64,000 nt of DNA from Bacteroidota bacterium (GTDB lineage: Bacteria; Bacteroidota; Bacteroidia; Chitinophagales; LD1), in contig JAFDYQ010000004.1 of assembly GCA_018267365.1 (NCBI GenBank), forward strand, positions 62,001-126,000, in the 5' to 3' direction. Both the position numbers and the translations under genes were made by a program. The notes beneath the pieces are model-generated. The model ran no database searches. It was not told the origin of the DNA and saw only the letters and a program-made list of their open reading frames with translations. This document shows, in pieces, positions 18,262 to 27,309 of this stretch (the stretch's first letter is position 1; each line of letters opens with the position of its first letter).

Positions 18262-18290
18262 ATATTTGGCGCTTTCCTTCCGCCAAATAT
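18262..18290. repeat. Perfect inverted repeat in a divergent intergenic region
   Basis: ATATTTGGCG and CGCCAAATAT form a perfect ten-base inverted repeat around a nine-base pyrimidine loop, between two divergent genes. It could be an operator for a dimeric regulator or an mRNA hairpin; the sequence does not decide. No other copy was noticed in the window. Confidence 0.6.
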
Positions 18291-18320
18291 TCTTGACATT
18301 TGCCTGACTAAAAATAATAA

Positions 18321-18653
18321 ATGGAAAGCAATCTGAAATACGATAAGCACCTGTTTATCTGCACCAATCAGCGGGTCAATAGCGAGCGGCCCAGCTGTGG
18401 CGAGGCACACGGCATGGAGCTGGTGCAGGCATTCAAAAAGGAGATCAAAGACCGCGGTCTCCACGTGAATATGCGTGCGCAAAAGACGGGCTGCCTGGAT
18501 ATCTGTGAGCAGGGGCCTAGTGTAGTAGTATATCCTGAGGGCGTTTTTTACGGCAATGTGCAGCTCAGTGATGTGCCGGAGATAGTAGAGGAGCATCTGG
18601 TGAATGACCGGCCGGTGTCTCGGCTCAGGTTGAAATTTGAAAGACGGGTATAA
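18321..18653 (+). CDS. Thioredoxin-like [2Fe-2S] ferredoxin
   Basis: A 110-residue protein with the four-Cys pattern of thioredoxin-like 2Fe-2S ferredoxins: HLFICTN, then SCGEAHG, then GCLDICEQGPSVVVYPEG. The last segment is the hallmark GxCxxxCxxGP loop. Likely a small cytoplasmic electron carrier with an unknown partner. The TAA stop overlaps the ATG of the following TPR gene (TAATG), implying coupling. Confidence 0.85.
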   Translation: MESNLKYDKHLFICTNQRVNSERPSCGEAHGMELVQAFKKEIKDRGLHVNMRAQKTGCLDICEQGPSVVVYPEGVFYGNVQLSDVPEIVEEHLVNDRPVSRLRLKFERRV

Positions 18654-19375
18654 TGAAGCGGATAAGATATATCCTGACAGTGCTGGTGGCGCTGCCGTTG
18701 TTTGTTTCTGCGCAGCAGGAGGATGCCTCAGCGCTATATGGCGAGGGGGTACGCGCGTTTTATGATGGCGATTATTATACTGCCATCATCAAATACACAG
18801 CCGCGCTCCGGCTAAAGCCAAATACAGTCGGCTATCTCTATAACAGGGGGCTGACCTACCTGAAAACAAAAAATATCCCTGCCGCCGGTGCCGACTTTCG
18901 GCAGGTGCTAGTGCTGGATAGCAGCTATCTCGATGCCTGGTATGAGCTGGGCAGCATAGAGATGGATGCCAAGAAATATGACAGCGCCAATATTTATTTC
19001 AGGGAGGCTCTCAGGATCAACCCAGATGATGTCAGGTCGCTGCATCAGCTGGCAGTGCTCTGCTACTACAGGCGAAACAACAAGGCTGCCGTAGAGATCT
19101 ACAATAAGATCCTGGCTATAGACCCCAAGGACCAGCAGGCGCTATACAAAAGAGGCCTCGCAAAGGCCAACGCTGCTGATTTTTCGGGGGCTATACGCGA
19201 TTTTAACATACTGCTCGGCCTCAACCCCCGCCACACACAGGCTCTGGAGGAGAGAGCTACATGCTATATGAGGATCAATGACTTAGATAATGCCTGTAGA
19301 GATTTTCAGAAGCTAATGGAGCTGGGCAATCTCCGCGCCAAGGAAAATATCATGAAATATTGTGTCAAACACTGA
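18653..19375 (+). CDS. Exported TPR-repeat protein
   Basis: 240 residues with a signal peptide (YILTVLVALPLFVSAQ) and about six tetratricopeptide repeats, for example ALYGEGVRAFYDGDYYTAI, YLYNRGLTYLKTKNI, AWYELGSIEMDAKKYDSA and ALYKRGLAKANAADFSGAI. TPR arrays are protein-interaction scaffolds, here periplasmic or outer-membrane-associated. The partner is unknown. Its start codon overlaps the stop of the ferredoxin-like gene. Confidence 0.8.
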   Translation: MKRIRYILTVLVALPLFVSAQQEDASALYGEGVRAFYDGDYYTAIIKYTAALRLKPNTVGYLYNRGLTYLKTKNIPAAGADFRQVLVLDSSYLDAWYELGSIEMDAKKYDSANIYFREALRINPDDVRSLHQLAVLCYYRRNNKAAVEIYNKILAIDPKDQQALYKRGLAKANAADFSGAIRDFNILLGLNPRHTQALEERATCYMRINDLDNACRDFQKLMELGNLRAKENIMKYCVKH

Positions 19376-19507
19376 CCTCCTCTCATGCAAATGACCTATA
19401 TTCATGTTGTTACAACACGTATCAACGTTAAATCTGATGTCTGATGTAACAACAAGGACTTTGTAAGCGTAGTGCATATATTATTTATTGTCTTCATTTA
19501 TGCGCGC

Positions 19508-21616
19508 ATGAAGAAAAACTACGCCCCTATAATCTGTCTTCTCATCCTGCTTTTATCAGCTTTTGCCGGCCGGGCCAATAGTGATGAGCAGTCAAAGGTC
19601 AATGAACTGATAGAAGTCTCTACAGCCTATCGTTTTTCTGACATTCACAGGTCTCTGACTACTATAGATGAGGCACTGGCTATAGCCCAAAAGATAGACT
19701 ATAAGCAGGGTATAGCACAATGCTACCTGAAGAAAGGTCAATACCTGTCCAATGCCGGTGAGCTGAGAGAAAGCGGGGAAAACCTCCAGAAAGCTGCCGA
19801 CCTCTTCAAAAGCATAGATAAACGCAATGAGTACGCTGTCTGCCTCAAGGAGCTGGCAGACTACAAGCGCGCCACCGGCGATCCGGAGCAGGCCGAAAAC
19901 CTGATAAAGGAATCCTCTGCTATAGCCACTGAGCTGGAAGATAAGCAGCTCCTGGCCGAGTGCCAGATAGCCAGTGGCATCATAGATATGAATACCGGTG
20001 AGATGGCCGACGCCACGGCCCATTTTCTCAGCGCGCTGAAAACCGCTGAAGCCATAAAGAATGATGAGATCATCATGAACAGCTGCCGCGAGCTGGGCAA
20101 TATCAACTCTCTGGAAGAAAATATACCTCGCTCCAATGAATACTTTGAGCGGGCTCTCACTATCAGCAATAAGATAGGCAACAAACTGGGTGTGGCAGAT
20201 GCCTACTGCAATATAGGATCTAACTACCTGATCATAGGAAATCTGGATGAGGCCGTAGCAAATATCTCAAAATCTATGGAGCTGAGCCGGCAGCTCAACT
20301 ATAAACCTACCCTGGCACTCGATCTGCTAAATATGGGGTACTGCCTTACCTATCAGAATAAGTACGCGGAGGCAGAGATCAAGTTATCCGAGGCAGAAAA
20401 AGTCTTCACAGAGCTGGGCGACAAGCACGGACAGGCTGAGGTGCTCAATGCAAAAGGCTATCTGGCCGCCAAGGCGCGCAACCTGGATGAGGCAGAAAAA
20501 AACTATGTAGCCAGTGCGACAGTGGCAAAAGCTATCAAGGCAAATGACCAGCTCAAGGCATCTTATGATGGCCTGGCCTATATATTTGAGCAGAAGAAGA
20601 ACTACGAAGGTGCTTATCACTTCCAGAAACTCTCAAAAGAGATCAGCAGCCAGCTATTTAATACCAGCAATGCACGCGCAGTGACCAAACTGCAGCTGAA
20701 CTATGATTTTGAGAAGGTAAAAGAACAGCAGCGCCGCGAGCAGGAGCTGAAGGATAAAGTGACCGCCTCCGAGCGCAAACGCGAGCGCTGGTTCAACTAT
20801 TTTCTGGTAGTGCTGGGCCTCATGGCTGCCATCATAGCCGTCCTCACATACATGGCCTATCGCAATAGCCGTCGAGCTAAGGAGCTGCTGCAAGAGAAAA
20901 ACATACTCATCACCAAAGAAAAAGAGACTGCGGAGCGCCTGCTCAGTGATATCATACCCGCAGAGATAGAGACACGTATCAAGGCATCAGGTATTGCTGA
21001 GATCGAGAACTTTGCTACGGTGATGTTCATAGATTTTGATGACTTCACCAGTGTGGAGCAGCAGTTCAGTCCTATAGAGCTCATGGATGAGCTGGACCTC
21101 GTCTTTAAGGGCATGGATGATGTGTGCAAGAAGTTCGGTCTGGAGACGCTGAAGACACTCAGTGACGGCTACCTCTGCATAGGCGGCCTGGCCAATAGCC
21201 GCGACTGCAAGCCCGAGGATGTAGTCAATGCGGCCATCAAGATCCAGCTCTACATGGAAGATATCAGGATGAGGCATATGAAGGAGGGCAAGGCCTTCTT
21301 CCGGATGCGTATCGGTATTCATACCGGCCAGATAGCGGGAGGCATAGTAGGCGTGCGTACTATCGCTGCCGATATCTGGGGTGAGACAGTGCAGGTAGCA
21401 TCCGCCATAGAGAAAATGGCTCAGGCCGGTGAGATACGCATCTCTGATGCTACTTTCCAGCTGGTCAAAAATAAGTTTGAAACGATCTATACCGGCCAGT
21501 CCAGGGTCGCATCCAGGGAAATGAAGGTCTACCAGATCACCAACTTCAAAGCGGAGTATAGCCGCCTGTCAGTGACAGAAAGTGTTACTGAGTTAATTAT
21601 TAAGATGGAGAGCTAG
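19508..21616 (+). CDS. TPR sensor with class III adenylate/guanylate cyclase domain
   Basis: 702 residues: signal peptide (IICLLILLLSAFAG), about eight TPR units to residue 400, one membrane helix near 430-452 (YFLVVLGLMAAIIAVLTYMAY), a short coiled coil, then a class III nucleotide cyclase domain at about 500-650. The domain keeps the first metal Asp (VMFIDFDDFT), the base-reading Lys and second metal Asp (LKTLSDGYLCIGG) and the DIWG motif. The usual TVNxASR segment, however, reads TVQVASA, so the ribose-orienting Asn is Gln and the transition-state Arg is Ala. Periplasmic TPRs on a cytoplasmic cyclase suggest a membrane sensor. Activity is uncertain. The Met at 19508 was chosen for its signal peptide. 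Confidence 0.85.
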   Translation: MKKNYAPIICLLILLLSAFAGRANSDEQSKVNELIEVSTAYRFSDIHRSLTTIDEALAIAQKIDYKQGIAQCYLKKGQYLSNAGELRESGENLQKAADLFKSIDKRNEYAVCLKELADYKRATGDPEQAENLIKESSAIATELEDKQLLAECQIASGIIDMNTGEMADATAHFLSALKTAEAIKNDEIIMNSCRELGNINSLEENIPRSNEYFERALTISNKIGNKLGVADAYCNIGSNYLIIGNLDEAVANISKSMELSRQLNYKPTLALDLLNMGYCLTYQNKYAEAEIKLSEAEKVFTELGDKHGQAEVLNAKGYLAAKARNLDEAEKNYVASATVAKAIKANDQLKASYDGLAYIFEQKKNYEGAYHFQKLSKEISSQLFNTSNARAVTKLQLNYDFEKVKEQQRREQELKDKVTASERKRERWFNYFLVVLGLMAAIIAVLTYMAYRNSRRAKELLQEKNILITKEKETAERLLSDIIPAEIETRIKASGIAEIENFATVMFIDFDDFTSVEQQFSPIELMDELDLVFKGMDDVCKKFGLETLKTLSDGYLCIGGLANSRDCKPEDVVNAAIKIQLYMEDIRMRHMKEGKAFFRMRIGIHTGQIAGGIVGVRTIAADIWGETVQVASAIEKMAQAGEIRISDATFQLVKNKFETIYTGQSRVASREMKVYQITNFKAEYSRLSVTESVTELIIKMES

Positions 21617-21623
21617 GCGATCC

Positions 21624-23864
21624 TCAAAATCTCACATTGATACCGCCCATCACGTTAAATCCCGCCTGCGGGTAGTAAAAGTTATAGCTCACCGGGTCTG
21701 TCACTGAGCCGTCAGAGTTCTGGTAGCGCTCGCGGTAGGTGTAGCCATTGCTCTCGTACAGCCTATTGAAGATATTATTGAAGAGCATGGTAAACCTTAC
21801 CTCTGCCCGGTTCTTCACTTTCAGCAGGTAGCTCACGCGTATATTGCTATACCAGTAGCGGCGCAGGCTACGCTCGTCGCTTTGGGTGTTATCGAGATAC
21901 TGCTTGCCTATAAATTTGAAAGCCCAGGCGACCTCCAGGTTCTTTACTGCCATCGTATTCAGCTCTACGAATCCGACCCAGCGTGGAGAGAAGGCGATAT
22001 CCGTATTGGGATAAACAGTGGTTTTATTGAGTGCTGTGATATTGGTATAGGTCGAGTCATAGCCGGGTACCACTTCTTTATAGTTTTTGATCTTAGATAG
22101 ATTGTACGATACGCTATAGCGGATTCCAAATAGTTTTTTTGACGTTTCGGGTTTATAGATATTGATCTCTGCCAGCAGCTCGGCGCCGGTGCGGAAGCTC
22201 TGCGGTACATTGACACGCAGTGGATCACCTACATCATTGAGCGCTCCTGTCAGCACTAGCTGGTCCATGTAGTACATATAGTAGCCATTCAGGTGCACCG
22301 GAAAGTTTACCCACACCTTTGATCCCTTCACCATGTCATTAGTGATATCTATGCCGGCCTCTATATCATGCAGGCGCTCAGGGCGAGGAGGTGTGCCGTT
22401 CAGGTTTTGGATTATGTCGTTGCGTACCGGCTCGCGGTGTGCCAGTGCGTAGGAGGCATAGACGCGGCCTATCTGGCCTGTCCGCACAGAGATGCCTCCT
22501 TTAGGATTGAAGAAGTGATAGGTACGCGCAAAATCTACCGGCATCTGCGCATCGTCCAGTCCATGCGCGCCCATCTCTACAAAGCGGTACTGAAGGTCAG
22601 CAAAGAGATTCAATTCTTTCACCGGGCTGTAGTTCACCTTCGCGTAGACATTCGCTTCGTTCTTGTGAAAATGATTCAGGTAATAATCCCTGTTAGGATC
22701 AAAGTTGCTGAATCCCTGTATCCAGGTCACATTGCCAAAATAATTGCCAGCGAAATTGGCATACATACCGCCGATGGTAGCATCGACTTTTTTATTGTCG
22801 TTATAGTTGAATGAAAACACACCACCCGTATAGCGGTTCTTTAGCCACTTATGGCGTAGGAGATCGGCATTGGTCACGGCACTATCTATGATGCCGTAGT
22901 TGGCCAGGGCATCACCTACTTTGTATTCTTCATAGTATCCTTTGCCGAGGGTGAGAAAGGCTACCGCATTCATATTCCAGTTGTGTCCCAGGCCCTGATT
23001 CAGTATGAGCTGAAAGTATTGTTTCTGATAGATGTCTACCTGATTGTACCAAGGCGTAGGCGAAGCGCCATAGTCATAGCCGGATACATTGTACGTCCTG
23101 TTAGTAGCCAGTGAATCCTGTGAGACACCATTCCAGGCCTGATAGGTGCGCTCGTGCCCGTTGAAGTGTACGAAGCGCAGCATGGTCTTATTCTTTACTA
23201 TGCCTGCCTGTATGAAGTACGACCAGAGATTGGCAGAGGCGCGGTCTACATAGCCATCGCTCGCTACATAGGAGGCGCGGGCATCTACGAAGAAAATATT
23301 CCTGATCAATCCTGAGCCTCCCTTTGCGCTGAATTTGCGCGTCATGAATGAGCCCATCGAGGCTGATACCTCGCCGAATGGCTTCATTGAGATAGCATCC
23401 GTACGCATATTGAGTGAACCACCGAATGCACCGCTACCATTCGTAGAGGTGCCCACGCCGCGCTGTATCTGTATGCTCTCAGTAGAGGTAGCGATGTCCG
23501 GCATATCTACCCAGTATACACTCTGGTCGTCCGGCTCATTCATCGGCACGCCGTTTACAGTCACGTTGATACGCGTAGCATCTGTACCGCGTATGCGCAT
23601 GCCTGTGTAGCCTACGCCCGTACCGGCGTCAGAGGTGGTCACTAGTGATGGGGTCAGGTCCAGCATGTACGGCAGGTCCTGGCCCAGGTTGTTTTTCTGA
23701 ATATCCTGAGCGGATATATTTTGAAAAGTGGTCGGGTCATTTGCACCGGCGCGATTGCCAGTGATGGTCACCTCCCGGGTGGTGACATTCTTCAGCGTAT
23801 CGGCCTGTGCCATAGCCTGGCTGGCGGCGAAAAGAAAACAAGCAGTGGTAAATAAACCCCTCAT
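21624..23864 (-). CDS. TonB-dependent outer-membrane receptor under TPP control
   Basis: A 746-residue receptor: signal peptide (GLFTTACFLFAASQAMAQ), plug domain with NNLGQDLPYMLDLTPSLV, MRIRGTDATRINVTVNGVP and IQIQRGVGTSTNGSGAFGGSLNM, then a beta-barrel ending in GGINVRF. A TPP riboswitch lies 81 bases upstream, so thiamine, its phosphate or a thiamine precursor is the likely ligand. TPP-regulated TonB receptors are known in Bacteroidota. The start at 23864 gives a clean signal peptide and puts the riboswitch in the leader; the longer frame reads through the riboswitch and is rejected. No inner-membrane thiamine transporter lies next to it here. Confidence 0.9.
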   Translation of the reverse strand: MRGLFTTACFLFAASQAMAQADTLKNVTTREVTITGNRAGANDPTTFQNISAQDIQKNNLGQDLPYMLDLTPSLVTTSDAGTGVGYTGMRIRGTDATRINVTVNGVPMNEPDDQSVYWVDMPDIATSTESIQIQRGVGTSTNGSGAFGGSLNMRTDAISMKPFGEVSASMGSFMTRKFSAKGGSGLIRNIFFVDARASYVASDGYVDRASANLWSYFIQAGIVKNKTMLRFVHFNGHERTYQAWNGVSQDSLATNRTYNVSGYDYGASPTPWYNQVDIYQKQYFQLILNQGLGHNWNMNAVAFLTLGKGYYEEYKVGDALANYGIIDSAVTNADLLRHKWLKNRYTGGVFSFNYNDNKKVDATIGGMYANFAGNYFGNVTWIQGFSNFDPNRDYYLNHFHKNEANVYAKVNYSPVKELNLFADLQYRFVEMGAHGLDDAQMPVDFARTYHFFNPKGGISVRTGQIGRVYASYALAHREPVRNDIIQNLNGTPPRPERLHDIEAGIDITNDMVKGSKVWVNFPVHLNGYYMYYMDQLVLTGALNDVGDPLRVNVPQSFRTGAELLAEINIYKPETSKKLFGIRYSVSYNLSKIKNYKEVVPGYDSTYTNITALNKTTVYPNTDIAFSPRWVGFVELNTMAVKNLEVAWAFKFIGKQYLDNTQSDERSLRRYWYSNIRVSYLLKVKNRAEVRFTMLFNNIFNRLYESNGYTYRERYQNSDGSVTDPVSYNFYYPQAGFNVMGGINVRF

Positions 23865-23944
23865 GGTGATGTTTTTTAGCTGCTTCCCGGCTAGCATAGA
23901 AAAACGTGAGAGGCTGCAATAGCGGATGCTATTTGAGCTATTCA

Positions 23945-24032
23945 CTCCCTGCGCAGGCATTATCCTGATCAAGTTCGAAGGGTACTTCTCAGATCTCGCT
24001 GTGATGGCGAGAACGCCCCCGGAAAACGGGAG
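23945..24032 (-). promoter_or_regulatory. TPP riboswitch (THI box)
   Basis: Read on the minus strand, the segment has the conserved CTGAGA box (plus 23987-23992), then ACCCTTCGAACTTGATC and GGATAATGCCTGCGCAGGGA, which closely match the THI-element consensus. CTCCC/GGGAG at the two ends close the P1 helix (23945-23949 with 24028-24032). It lies in the leader of the TonB-dependent receptor, so high TPP should lower receptor expression. Confidence 0.93.
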
Positions 24033-24079
24033 CAAAGTAAAAGGATTAAAATCCGAATTTCAAAATTTTATTCGCAGCG

Positions 24080-25192
24080 CTACTTCATATCCGGCGCGTT
24101 GACCAGCTCTTTGATGTCCCGTGGCTTCTCATTTAGTACGATATCATCCACCTCAGAGCGCATCACTATCTCATTCATTTTGAGGTGTAGCTGGCGGTCT
24201 ACTACTTTGGCTGTAGTATTGTACACCAGATTCTGATGACTGCCAAATAATTTTCCGCTGGCGTAGGTAGACTGCTGTATATAGTCCAGCACATATTTGC
24301 CGTCTACTTTCGCAAAGGCAATCTTGGCATTCACATTCAGCGTATCCATTTTGGCCACGAGCATATAGCGCTCCGGTTTTTCATTGTATACGTGTAGCTC
24401 TATATAGCGGATGCCTTTGTCTTTTTTATTAATGTAGACGTATCCGTTGCCGCGCACGGATTTATCTTTCTTCTGAGGTATGCGGCGAAAGTTGATCACA
24501 TCATACTCCTCACCATCAATAGTGGCACTGGAGGAGACGAAAGAGAAGTCGTTTTCCTTCATGCGCTCCTCGCTGAAAAGTTTCTCAGGGTACATGATCT
24601 TTAGCAGTACGGTAGGTGGTATCTGTACGTGAAACAATGCACCCTTCTTTTCATATACTTCATGGTGGTGATCTACGGTATAGATGCGCGGGCTATCCTT
24701 GGCCAGGTAGCTGGGCAGGTACATGTCAAAGTCAAAATAGTTATAGTGGTTCTTTTCCCCTGATACCACGCTATAGTCTTTGAAGATGATATGGTTCTTG
24801 GTAAACTCCGCCGGATAGTTTTTTGCTATATGCGATAAGGCATCCCTTAGCATTCCTTTGGCATCAGTAGGCTGTACCACTACCTCCTGCAGGCCATAGT
24901 TCTTTGCCTTCATTACAATAGGTTGCTTAAGATCTCTGAGTTGTGCGATCGTGAAGTGCACTTCTTCGTAGCCTATGTGGCTAAAGGTGATCGTAGTGGT
25001 ATCTGCTGCCTCCTTTGCATCAAATGAAAACAACCCCGTCTCACTCGTATAGCCACCTATCTGGGTACGTACGTTAGAGAAGGTTGTAAATGAGAGCGAG
25101 TGCCCTTCCTCATCCAGCACAGTGCCTATCACAGTCTGCGCCCGGGTACTGAGGCAAAGGATCAGGAAGCATAGGATAACTAAGTTTTTCAT
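24080..25192 (-). CDS. Carboxypeptidase-regulatory-like domain protein, exported
   Basis: 370 residues with a signal peptide (LVILCFLILCLSTRAQ). An N-terminal CarboxypepD_reg-like beta-sandwich (VIGTVLDEEGHSLSFTTFSN to LQEVVVQP) of the kind found at the front of SusC-type receptors is followed by about 270 residues of beta-rich sequence of unknown function (FKDYSVVSGEKNHYNYFDFD onward). No barrel or plug domain is present, so it is not a transporter itself. It is probably a periplasmic or outer-membrane lipoprotein-like partner. It lies just upstream of the TPP-controlled receptor in the same direction, but the riboswitch separates them, so co-regulation is not implied. Confidence 0.7.
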   Translation of the reverse strand: MKNLVILCFLILCLSTRAQTVIGTVLDEEGHSLSFTTFSNVRTQIGGYTSETGLFSFDAKEAADTTTITFSHIGYEEVHFTIAQLRDLKQPIVMKAKNYGLQEVVVQPTDAKGMLRDALSHIAKNYPAEFTKNHIIFKDYSVVSGEKNHYNYFDFDMYLPSYLAKDSPRIYTVDHHHEVYEKKGALFHVQIPPTVLLKIMYPEKLFSEERMKENDFSFVSSSATIDGEEYDVINFRRIPQKKDKSVRGNGYVYINKKDKGIRYIELHVYNEKPERYMLVAKMDTLNVNAKIAFAKVDGKYVLDYIQQSTYASGKLFGSHQNLVYNTTAKVVDRQLHLKMNEIVMRSEVDDIVLNEKPRDIKELVNAPDMK

Positions 25193-25250
25193 GCGGGTGA
25201 CAATGGTTTAGGTATGGTAAACGCTTTAGCAACTAGGCTATTGCATTCTA

Positions 25251-25736
25251 CTAAGGTACGATTTGCTTCAGCCTTTCCAATACGTAGTAAACAGCTGGAC
25301 AGATCGTCGTGTTCAGGTGCGTCGTGTTAATGTATTCAAAAAAGTCTCCCGAGTCTGTATACGGATACTTGCGGCAGTCGCCGGGGCGGGCATCGTATAT
25401 AGAGCAGTAGTTGTCCGCTCCGAGAAACGGACACGGGCTCTTTTGCACCACGTAGTCGCCGTCCTCATCCAGCCGCAGGTACCGCTCTATCAGCTGAGAT
25501 TCCTTGATGCGGAGGTACTTGGCTATGCGGGAGATGTCTGGCGTCTTAAAGCGGGGAGAGATGTTTTTGCAGCAGCCGGCGCAGGTCAGGCAGTCTATTT
25601 TAGAGAAAGCCTCCTCGTGCAGATCAGGCAGTTCCTTTTCTATGCCGCGCTTTTTAGCGGCGCGCTTCAGGTACTCACGGTTCTCTTTGCGCTTATCGGT
25701 GGCTTTTTTCTTCCAGTTGTCTAGCAGGTCTGCCAA
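25251..25736 (-). CDS. YkgJ-type cysteine-cluster protein
   Basis: 161 residues with the zinc or iron-chelating Cys-cluster signature: CLTCAGCCKNI at about residue 50, CPFLGADNYCSIYDARPGDCRKYP at about residue 105, and TTICPAVYY near the end. The family (CxxCxxCC with a distal CxxYxxRPxxCR motif) is broadly distributed and of unknown function. The start is a TTG at 25736, because no ATG or GTG was found in frame just upstream, so the true start could differ by a few residues. Confidence 0.75.
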   Translation of the reverse strand: MADLLDNWKKKATDKRKENREYLKRAAKKRGIEKELPDLHEEAFSKIDCLTCAGCCKNISPRFKTPDISRIAKYLRIKESQLIERYLRLDEDGDYVVQKSPCPFLGADNYCSIYDARPGDCRKYPYTDSGDFFEYINTTHLNTTICPAVYYVLERLKQIVP

Positions 25737-25879
25737 ATGCTTGATTTTGAAGGATGCAGAATAGGCCAGTGAAAATAGGCAAAGAAGGCGATATACACCT
25801 CCGCTCGCCAGATTTCAACATAGGCGCGGTATTATGCCTCGAAATGCTTATTTTCGCATTCCGATAATCAAATCGGAAC

Positions 25880-26983
25880 ATGAGCAAAAGCTTCACTCAG
25901 GCACCCGCCCTCCTTGTACTGGCAGACGGTACAGTTTTCAAAGGAAAATCACTTGGCAAGATCGGTACTACTACCGGCGAGTTATGCTTCAATACGGGCA
26001 TGACAGGCTATCAGGAGGTCTTCACCGATCCGAGCTACTATGGGCAGGTGCTGATCATGACCAGCGACCATATAGGCAACTATGGCGTCAAGGCCGATGA
26101 GGTGGAGTCTAAGTCTATCAAGATAGCCGGTATGATCTGCAAGAAATATGCAGGCAATAACTACTCGCGCCTGAATGGCAGCCAATCACTGCAGGAGTAC
26201 TTTGAGGAAAACAACCTGGTAGGCATCAGCGATATTGACACACGTGCGCTCACGGTGCATGTACGCCAGGCCGGTGCCATGAACTGCATCATCAGCTCTG
26301 AGACGGAAGATGTGGAGGCGCTGAAAAAGCAGCTCGCTGCCGTACCTGATATGAATGGCCTGGACCTGGCTGAGAAGGTTTCGACGAAGGAGCCATATTT
26401 CTACGGCGATCCTAATGCCGGAAAGAAAGTAGCGGTGCTGGACTGTGGCATTAAGGAGAATATCCTGAAGTGCCTTACAGATCGTGGCCTGTATGCCAAG
26501 GTGTTTAACTGCCGTACTTCATTTGCAGAAATGGAAAAGTGGGCGCCGGATGGCTACTTCATCTCCAATGGCCCCGGCGATCCGGCGCCGATGGACTATG
26601 CTATCCAGACTGTGAAAGAAGTGATCGCAGCAGACAAGCCGCTCTTCGGTATCTGCCTCGGCCATCAGCTCCTCGCGCTGGCAGAGGGCGTCAATACCTA
26701 TAAGATGCACCACGGCCACCGTGGGCTAAACCATCCGGTGAAGAATCTCGTGACAGGCCGCTCAGAGATCACGTCTCAAAACCACGGCTTTGAGGTCAGC
26801 GCGGCAGATATCAAGAAGAGCCCGCGCGTAGAGATCACCCACGTCAACCTGAATGACGAAACGATAGAAGGTATCCGTGTGAAGGGCAAGAAGGCTTTCT
26901 CTGTGCAGTACCACCCTGAGTCTAGTCCGGGTCCGCATGATTCGCGGTATCTGTTTGATGAGTTTATCGGGATGATGAATTGA
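25880..26983 (+). CDS. carA: Carbamoyl-phosphate synthase small subunit
   Basis: A 367-residue glutaminase subunit that feeds ammonia to CarB for carbamoyl phosphate (arginine and pyrimidine synthesis). The N-terminal CPSase domain shows LCFNTGMTGYQEVFTDPSY and GISDIDTRALTVHVR. The class I amidotransferase domain has the nucleophile motif FGICLGHQLLALA and the His/Glu pair in VQYHPESSPGPHDS. The Ser-Gln-Asn stretch EITSQNHGFEV is also typical. Length is normal. carB is not in the window, so the two subunits are not adjacent here. Confidence 0.95.
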   Translation: MSKSFTQAPALLVLADGTVFKGKSLGKIGTTTGELCFNTGMTGYQEVFTDPSYYGQVLIMTSDHIGNYGVKADEVESKSIKIAGMICKKYAGNNYSRLNGSQSLQEYFEENNLVGISDIDTRALTVHVRQAGAMNCIISSETEDVEALKKQLAAVPDMNGLDLAEKVSTKEPYFYGDPNAGKKVAVLDCGIKENILKCLTDRGLYAKVFNCRTSFAEMEKWAPDGYFISNGPGDPAPMDYAIQTVKEVIAADKPLFGICLGHQLLALAEGVNTYKMHHGHRGLNHPVKNLVTGRSEITSQNHGFEVSAADIKKSPRVEITHVNLNDETIEGIRVKGKKAFSVQYHPESSPGPHDSRYLFDEFIGMMN

Positions 26984-27027
26984 GGACAGTCGAAGCTTTT
27001 GACTAAATTTGAGATAAAGCGTGTTTT

Positions 27028-27309
27028 ATGATCCGCAAATCATTAGTGCCTGATGGCAAAACAGTAACTCTTTCCTTCAAAGTGCCTTCCAAGTACATTG
27101 GAAAGAAAATTGAAGTTATCGCATTCGATAAAAGCGAAGAGAATGAAAGTGAAGCAATGGCATCTCCTTCTTTGCCTGGTAATCCGATGAGCGTAAAAGA
27201 GTTTAAGAATTGGATTAAGGAAAGTGAAGAGGGTTCCTCAATATCTCTCGCTGAAGCAAAGAACCGATGGGAAAGCCAAAGAAGAAAATTGCGTCAGCTT
27301 ACGAAATAA
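27028..27309 (+). CDS. Putative antitoxin of a RelE/ParE-type system
   Basis: A 93-residue ORF: an N-terminal beta-like segment (KTVTLSFKVPSKYIGKKIEV) and a C-terminal helix, SLAEAKNRWESQRRKLRQL, resembling toxin-neutralising tails of Bacteroidota addiction-module antitoxins. It overlaps the following RelE/ParE-like ORF by 43 bases, the usual gene order of such pairs. The function is inferred from position. Because the toxin is damaged, the pair may be a remnant. Confidence 0.5.
   Translation: MIRKSLVPDGKTVTLSFKVPSKYIGKKIEVIAFDKSEENESEAMASPSLPGNPMSVKEFKNWIKESEEGSSISLAEAKNRWESQRRKLRQLTK

Noticed and set aside
19406..19453. GTTGTTACA/TGTAACAAC inverted repeat upstream of the cyclase gene
   Set aside because: Short nine-base arms with a long loop in AT-rich DNA; not distinguishable from chance without comparison.
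21624..24035. Longer start for the TonB-dependent receptor
   Set aside because: The extension is translated TPP riboswitch sequence, and would bury the signal peptide.
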